Assembly (NCBI GenBank): GCA_964390955.1
Contig: CAYMKE010000038.1
Location: 1 to 17,383, forward strand
Length of the DNA stretch: 17,383 nucleotides
Reading direction: 5' to 3'
From: CAYMKE01 sp964390955
GTDB taxonomy: Bacteria > Bacteroidota > Bacteroidia > Bacteroidales > JBBRXJ01
The notes beneath the pieces are model-generated. The model had not been told where the DNA came from. It did no database searches and worked only from the letters and a program-made list of their open reading frames with translations. The translations under genes were made by a program, and so were the position numbers. Position 1 is the first letter of the stretch, and the number at the start of each line of letters is the position of its first letter. Of this stretch, positions 15,680-17,383 are shown piece after piece.

Positions 15680-16407
15680 AAGTAATTTTTATTTACATTA
15701 CTTTATCTTTTATATTTTCTCAAAACAGTAAACAGAAAAATCCATCAGATTATTTTCAGGAAGATTATGAACAGGCTGTTCGTTTTTACAAAAAAAAACA
15801 CAATAAACTACAAAAAATCATTCTCCAGGAAGATGCAAATGATACGTTGGTATTGTCTATAGGATTCCCTGAACTAATAAGATATTCAATATGGAGGGAT
15901 ATTTTAGAAACGAAAATGAACGAGCTGTTTTATATCCGGAAAGGCAAACCTGCATCAAACTTTTCAATCGGCCGTTTTCAATTAAAACCTTCTTTTATTG
16001 AAAAATTGGAGCATACCATAAGAAAAGATACCGTATTGTCCAGGCAATATAAGCACATATATCAATATCATACCAATAATACAAAGCACAAAAGAAAGAA
16101 AAGAATTGAACGTCTTAAATCCGATAAATGGCAAATCCGATACCTTGCTGTATTTACAAAAGTAATTGAAAGCAGATTTAGTGTTAATGACACAAACAAT
16201 ACTATGACCGGAAAAATAAAGTTTTTTTCTTCAGCTTTGAATCATGATTTTTTATGTGATTCATCTGAAATTATACAATGGAGCAATAAAAAAAGCTTTC
16301 CTTATGGGATGAAATATTCAAATCCCTTTTCCTACGCGGATGTTGCAGTCTATTTTTATAAAAAAGATTATCAAAAAATAAGTAAAAGAGGACTAAATCT
16401 TTTTTAA
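15676..16407 (+). CDS. Putative secreted lysozyme/SLT-like muramidase
   Basis: A 243-aa protein starting at GTG 15676. The start is chosen because it gives a short signal peptide (MKVIFIYITLSFIFSQ). The segment LVLSIGFPELIRYSIWRDILE (about residues 58-78) followed by FSIGRFQLKPSFIEKLE (about 95-111) resembles the two key parts of lysozyme-like transglycosylases: an acidic residue at a helix end (Glu in FPELIRYS) and the S-x-G-x-x-Q-x-x-P motif of SLT domains. This suggests peptidoglycan cleavage in the periplasm, but it is an inference from motif shape and the family is not certain. The remainder is basic (NTKHKRKKRIERLKSDKW) and ends with aromatic-rich FSYADVAVYFYKK. It probably lies in one transcript with the 259-aa gene. 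No terminator hairpin follows; the palindromic repeat begins about 50 bp downstream. Confidence 0.65.
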   Translation: MKVIFIYITLSFIFSQNSKQKNPSDYFQEDYEQAVRFYKKKHNKLQKIILQEDANDTLVLSIGFPELIRYSIWRDILETKMNELFYIRKGKPASNFSIGRFQLKPSFIEKLEHTIRKDTVLSRQYKHIYQYHTNNTKHKRKKRIERLKSDKWQIRYLAVFTKVIESRFSVNDTNNTMTGKIKFFSSALNHDFLCDSSEIIQWSNKKSFPYGMKYSNPFSYADVAVYFYKKDYQKISKRGLNLF

Positions 16408-16456
16408 TATCAATAAACAGAAATACAATTCATATTTTGAGATGTACAATTAAAAT

Positions 16457-16624
16457 TTATATAGACATTGTCCATAATGTCCGATAACCCCGATACAGTC
16501 ATTCTTCCTTACAGGGCAGGCTTCGTTGTGTTTGCCCCAAAATTGCTCATTTACTCAAGTAAACTGCGCGTTTGAGGCCTTCACGAGCCTCGTTACCGAA
16601 CATCATGATCCAAACACTATATAG
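16457..16624. repeat. Palindromic repeat unit, copy 1 (complete)
   Basis: A large imperfect inverted repeat. The outer arms TATATAGACATTGTCC.. (16459-16487) and ..CCAAACACTATATA (16592-16623) are complementary with few mismatches and one indel. The inner arms GCCCC..GCTCATTTACT and AGTAAACTGCGC..GAGGC pair around a core TTTACT-CA-AGTAAA (16550-16563). Relative to copy 2 the left half carries an extra ~33 bp (16488-16520). It sits between the convergent muramidase-like and PUR genes and could form a long hairpin in RNA or a cruciform in DNA. No coding capacity or transposase is present, so it looks like a REP- or MITE-type element. Confidence 0.8.
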
Positions 16625-16639
16625 ATTTATAAGAATAGG

Positions 16640-17074
16640 TTATTCTTTATTTTGTCCGTTTTCTTCACCATTTTGGTTATATTCAGTATGCAGGTCTTCA
16701 AAATCTACATTGGTATATTCGCTTTCTGTATTATGTTCATTATCATCATATTCATGTCCGTCGTACTGGCTATGATTTATACCTGCTTTGTTTCCATCCT
16801 TTTTTTGGTTAGATCGAATATATCCAATTGTTTCAGAGAATGCATCATCGAATTTATCGAAGTCTTCGCAATACAAAAACACTTTATATTGCTCAAAATA
16901 GTAACTTTTCCTGAAATTATTAAACCTTTTCCGGCTTTCTGTAATTGTTAGATATAGTTCATTTCTCTGGGTTGATTTAACGTCAAAAAAATAAGTCCTT
17001 TTACCCGCCCTGATGGTTTTGGAGAAAATCACTCTTTTCTTTTTCATTCTATTTTCTGATTGTCCTACTTCCAT
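16640..17074 (-). CDS. PUR-domain (DUF3276) single-stranded nucleic-acid-binding protein
   Basis: A 144-aa protein of the bacterial PUR-alpha-like family (DUF3276), which is common in Bacteroidota and related to Borrelia BpuR, a DNA/RNA-binding regulator. The PUR repeat spans about residues 14-88: VIFSKTIRAGKRTYFFDVKS, then LYLTITESRKRF, then QYKVFLYCEDFDKFDDAFSETIGYI. Single PUR repeats pair as homodimers to make one nucleic-acid-binding fold. The C-terminal ~55 residues are acidic and Asn/Gly rich (YDGHEYDDNEHNTESEY), likely disordered. This tail resembles in style the acidic tails of single-strand-binding proteins, though that link is inference. ATG 17074 fits the usual short charged lead before the domain; Met10 (17047) is an alternative. 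It is a lone gene, with copy 1 of the palindromic repeat immediately downstream and copy 2 about 250 bp upstream. Confidence 0.93.
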   Translation of the reverse strand: MEVGQSENRMKKKRVIFSKTIRAGKRTYFFDVKSTQRNELYLTITESRKRFNNFRKSYYFEQYKVFLYCEDFDKFDDAFSETIGYIRSNQKKDGNKAGINHSQYDGHEYDDNEHNTESEYTNVDFEDLHTEYNQNGEENGQNKE

Positions 17075-17113
17075 AATTTATAGTTTTTTTTACAATTAAC
17101 AATTATACAAAAT

Positions 17114-17121
17114 CAAATATA
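17114..17121 (-). promoter_or_regulatory. -7 promoter box for the PUR gene
   Basis: The minus strand reads TATATTTG, an exact TAnnTTTG match 39 bp before the ATG at 17074, giving a leader of about 32 nt. No -33 TTTG is at the expected distance. Confidence 0.55.
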
Positions 17122-17254
17122 CATACTTTTTTTTTATTGAAGAAATATTTACCCAATTAATTTATAATGAATGAACAAATATATGTTATTTTTTTATATT
17201 GGCATAAAAAAATTACTAAGAAGGTGTGTTTTTATTCTTTTTTTGAACTGTTTT

Positions 17255-17280
17255 ACAAATAATAAAGGCTTATTATTTGT
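17255..17280. repeat. Perfect inverted repeat, 11-bp arms and 4-bp spacer
   Basis: ACAAATAATAA (17255-17265), spacer AGGC, then TTATTATTTGT (17270-17280). It is exactly self-complementary. No T tract follows on either strand, so it is unlike an intrinsic terminator. It may be a protein-binding site or part of the repeat cluster next to copy 2. Confidence 0.75.
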
Positions 17281-17305
17281 AATAAACGGATAAATAAAGT
17301 AATTT

Positions 17306-17320
17306 TGTTATATTATAACA
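17306..17320. repeat. 15-bp odd-centred palindrome
   Basis: TGTTATA-T-TATAACA has perfect 7-bp arms around a single central base and sits 4 bp before the start of repeat copy 2. Being very AT-rich, it could occur by chance; an operator role is possible but not shown. Confidence 0.5.
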
Positions 17321-17323
17321 TAA

Positions 17324-17383
17324 ATAGTGTTTGTCCATAATGTCCGCTAACTTCGTTATGCTTGCCCCAAAAATGCTCATTTA
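17324..17383 (+). repeat. Palindromic repeat unit, copy 2 (truncated by window end)
   Basis: It starts ATAGTGTTTGTCCATAATGT and continues through CTTCGTTATGCTTGCCCC to GCTCATTTA at the last base. It matches the left half of copy 1 without the 33-bp insertion. Its first bases ATAGTGTTTG also match the inverted right end of copy 1 (CAAACACTAT at 16611-16620). The right arm should lie just outside the window. Confidence 0.8.

Larger units (their letters stand above)
17075..17383. other. Non-coding right end with palindromes and promoter
   Basis: No gene seen. It contains the PUR gene promoter, a perfect 11-bp-arm inverted repeat (17255-17280), a 15-bp palindrome (17306-17320) and the left part of a second palindromic repeat (17324-17383) cut by the window edge. 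The rest is A/T-rich with poly-T runs (for example 17127-17135). Confidence 0.6.

Noticed and set aside
16572..16951. Plus-strand open frames opposite the PUR gene and over the repeat
   Set aside because: They are shadows of the minus-strand PUR gene and of the palindromic repeat, with no recognisable domain or promoter.

Overview
The window looks like a chromosomal stretch from a low-GC member of the Bacteroidota, probably a free-living or environmental Bacteroidales or Flavobacteriales-like organism. The evidence is the AT-rich composition, the near absence of Shine-Dalgarno sequences before starts, and repeated promoter elements of the Bacteroidota -7 type (TAnnTTTG). The protein families agree: a small DUF1573 protein, a DUF3276/PUR protein, a DUF1343 (GH171 type) muramidase, a paired M16 peptidase operon and a LolC/E-like permease beginning MKFELFIARRL. 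No rRNA, tRNA, CRISPR array, prophage or transposase gene was seen.

Layout from left to right. Positions 1-159 are a non-coding end with G-rich and C-rich short tandem repeats downstream of valS (minus). Next come a small secreted DUF1573 protein (plus), a strong bidirectional terminator-like palindrome, a DUF1343/NamZ-like peptidoglycan enzyme (minus) and a LolC/E-like ABC permease (plus, TTG start), the last two divergent from one compact bidirectional promoter. A coiled-coil membrane protein (minus) meets the permease tail to tail. A small outer-membrane barrel-like protein (plus) meets the tail of a two-gene M16 peptidase operon (minus), made of an active zinc subunit followed by a partner without the zinc motif. 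Diverging from that operon is a ClC-type chloride transport protein with a CBS pair (plus), which meets a Crp/Fnr-family regulator (minus) tail to tail. lepA (plus) is followed by an unrecognised 259-aa protein and a putative secreted lysozyme/SLT-like protein. The last gene is a PUR-domain nucleic-acid-binding protein (minus), bracketed by two copies of a large palindromic repeat.

The coding content is mostly housekeeping and cell-envelope genes: translation (valS, lepA), envelope maintenance (NamZ-like enzyme, LolC/E-like permease, M16 pair, barrel protein, putative muramidase), ion transport and regulation. Most genes are single transcription units of alternating orientation; the M16 pair and perhaps the 14851-16407 pair are the only operons. 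The least ordinary part is the right end, where imperfect palindromic repeat units flank the PUR gene and a degraded half-copy of the same unit lies 13 kb away at 3461-3492. I did not find an obvious new defence or biosynthetic system. The repeat family, the symmetric bidirectional promoter and the two poorly known proteins after lepA are what I would look at next.
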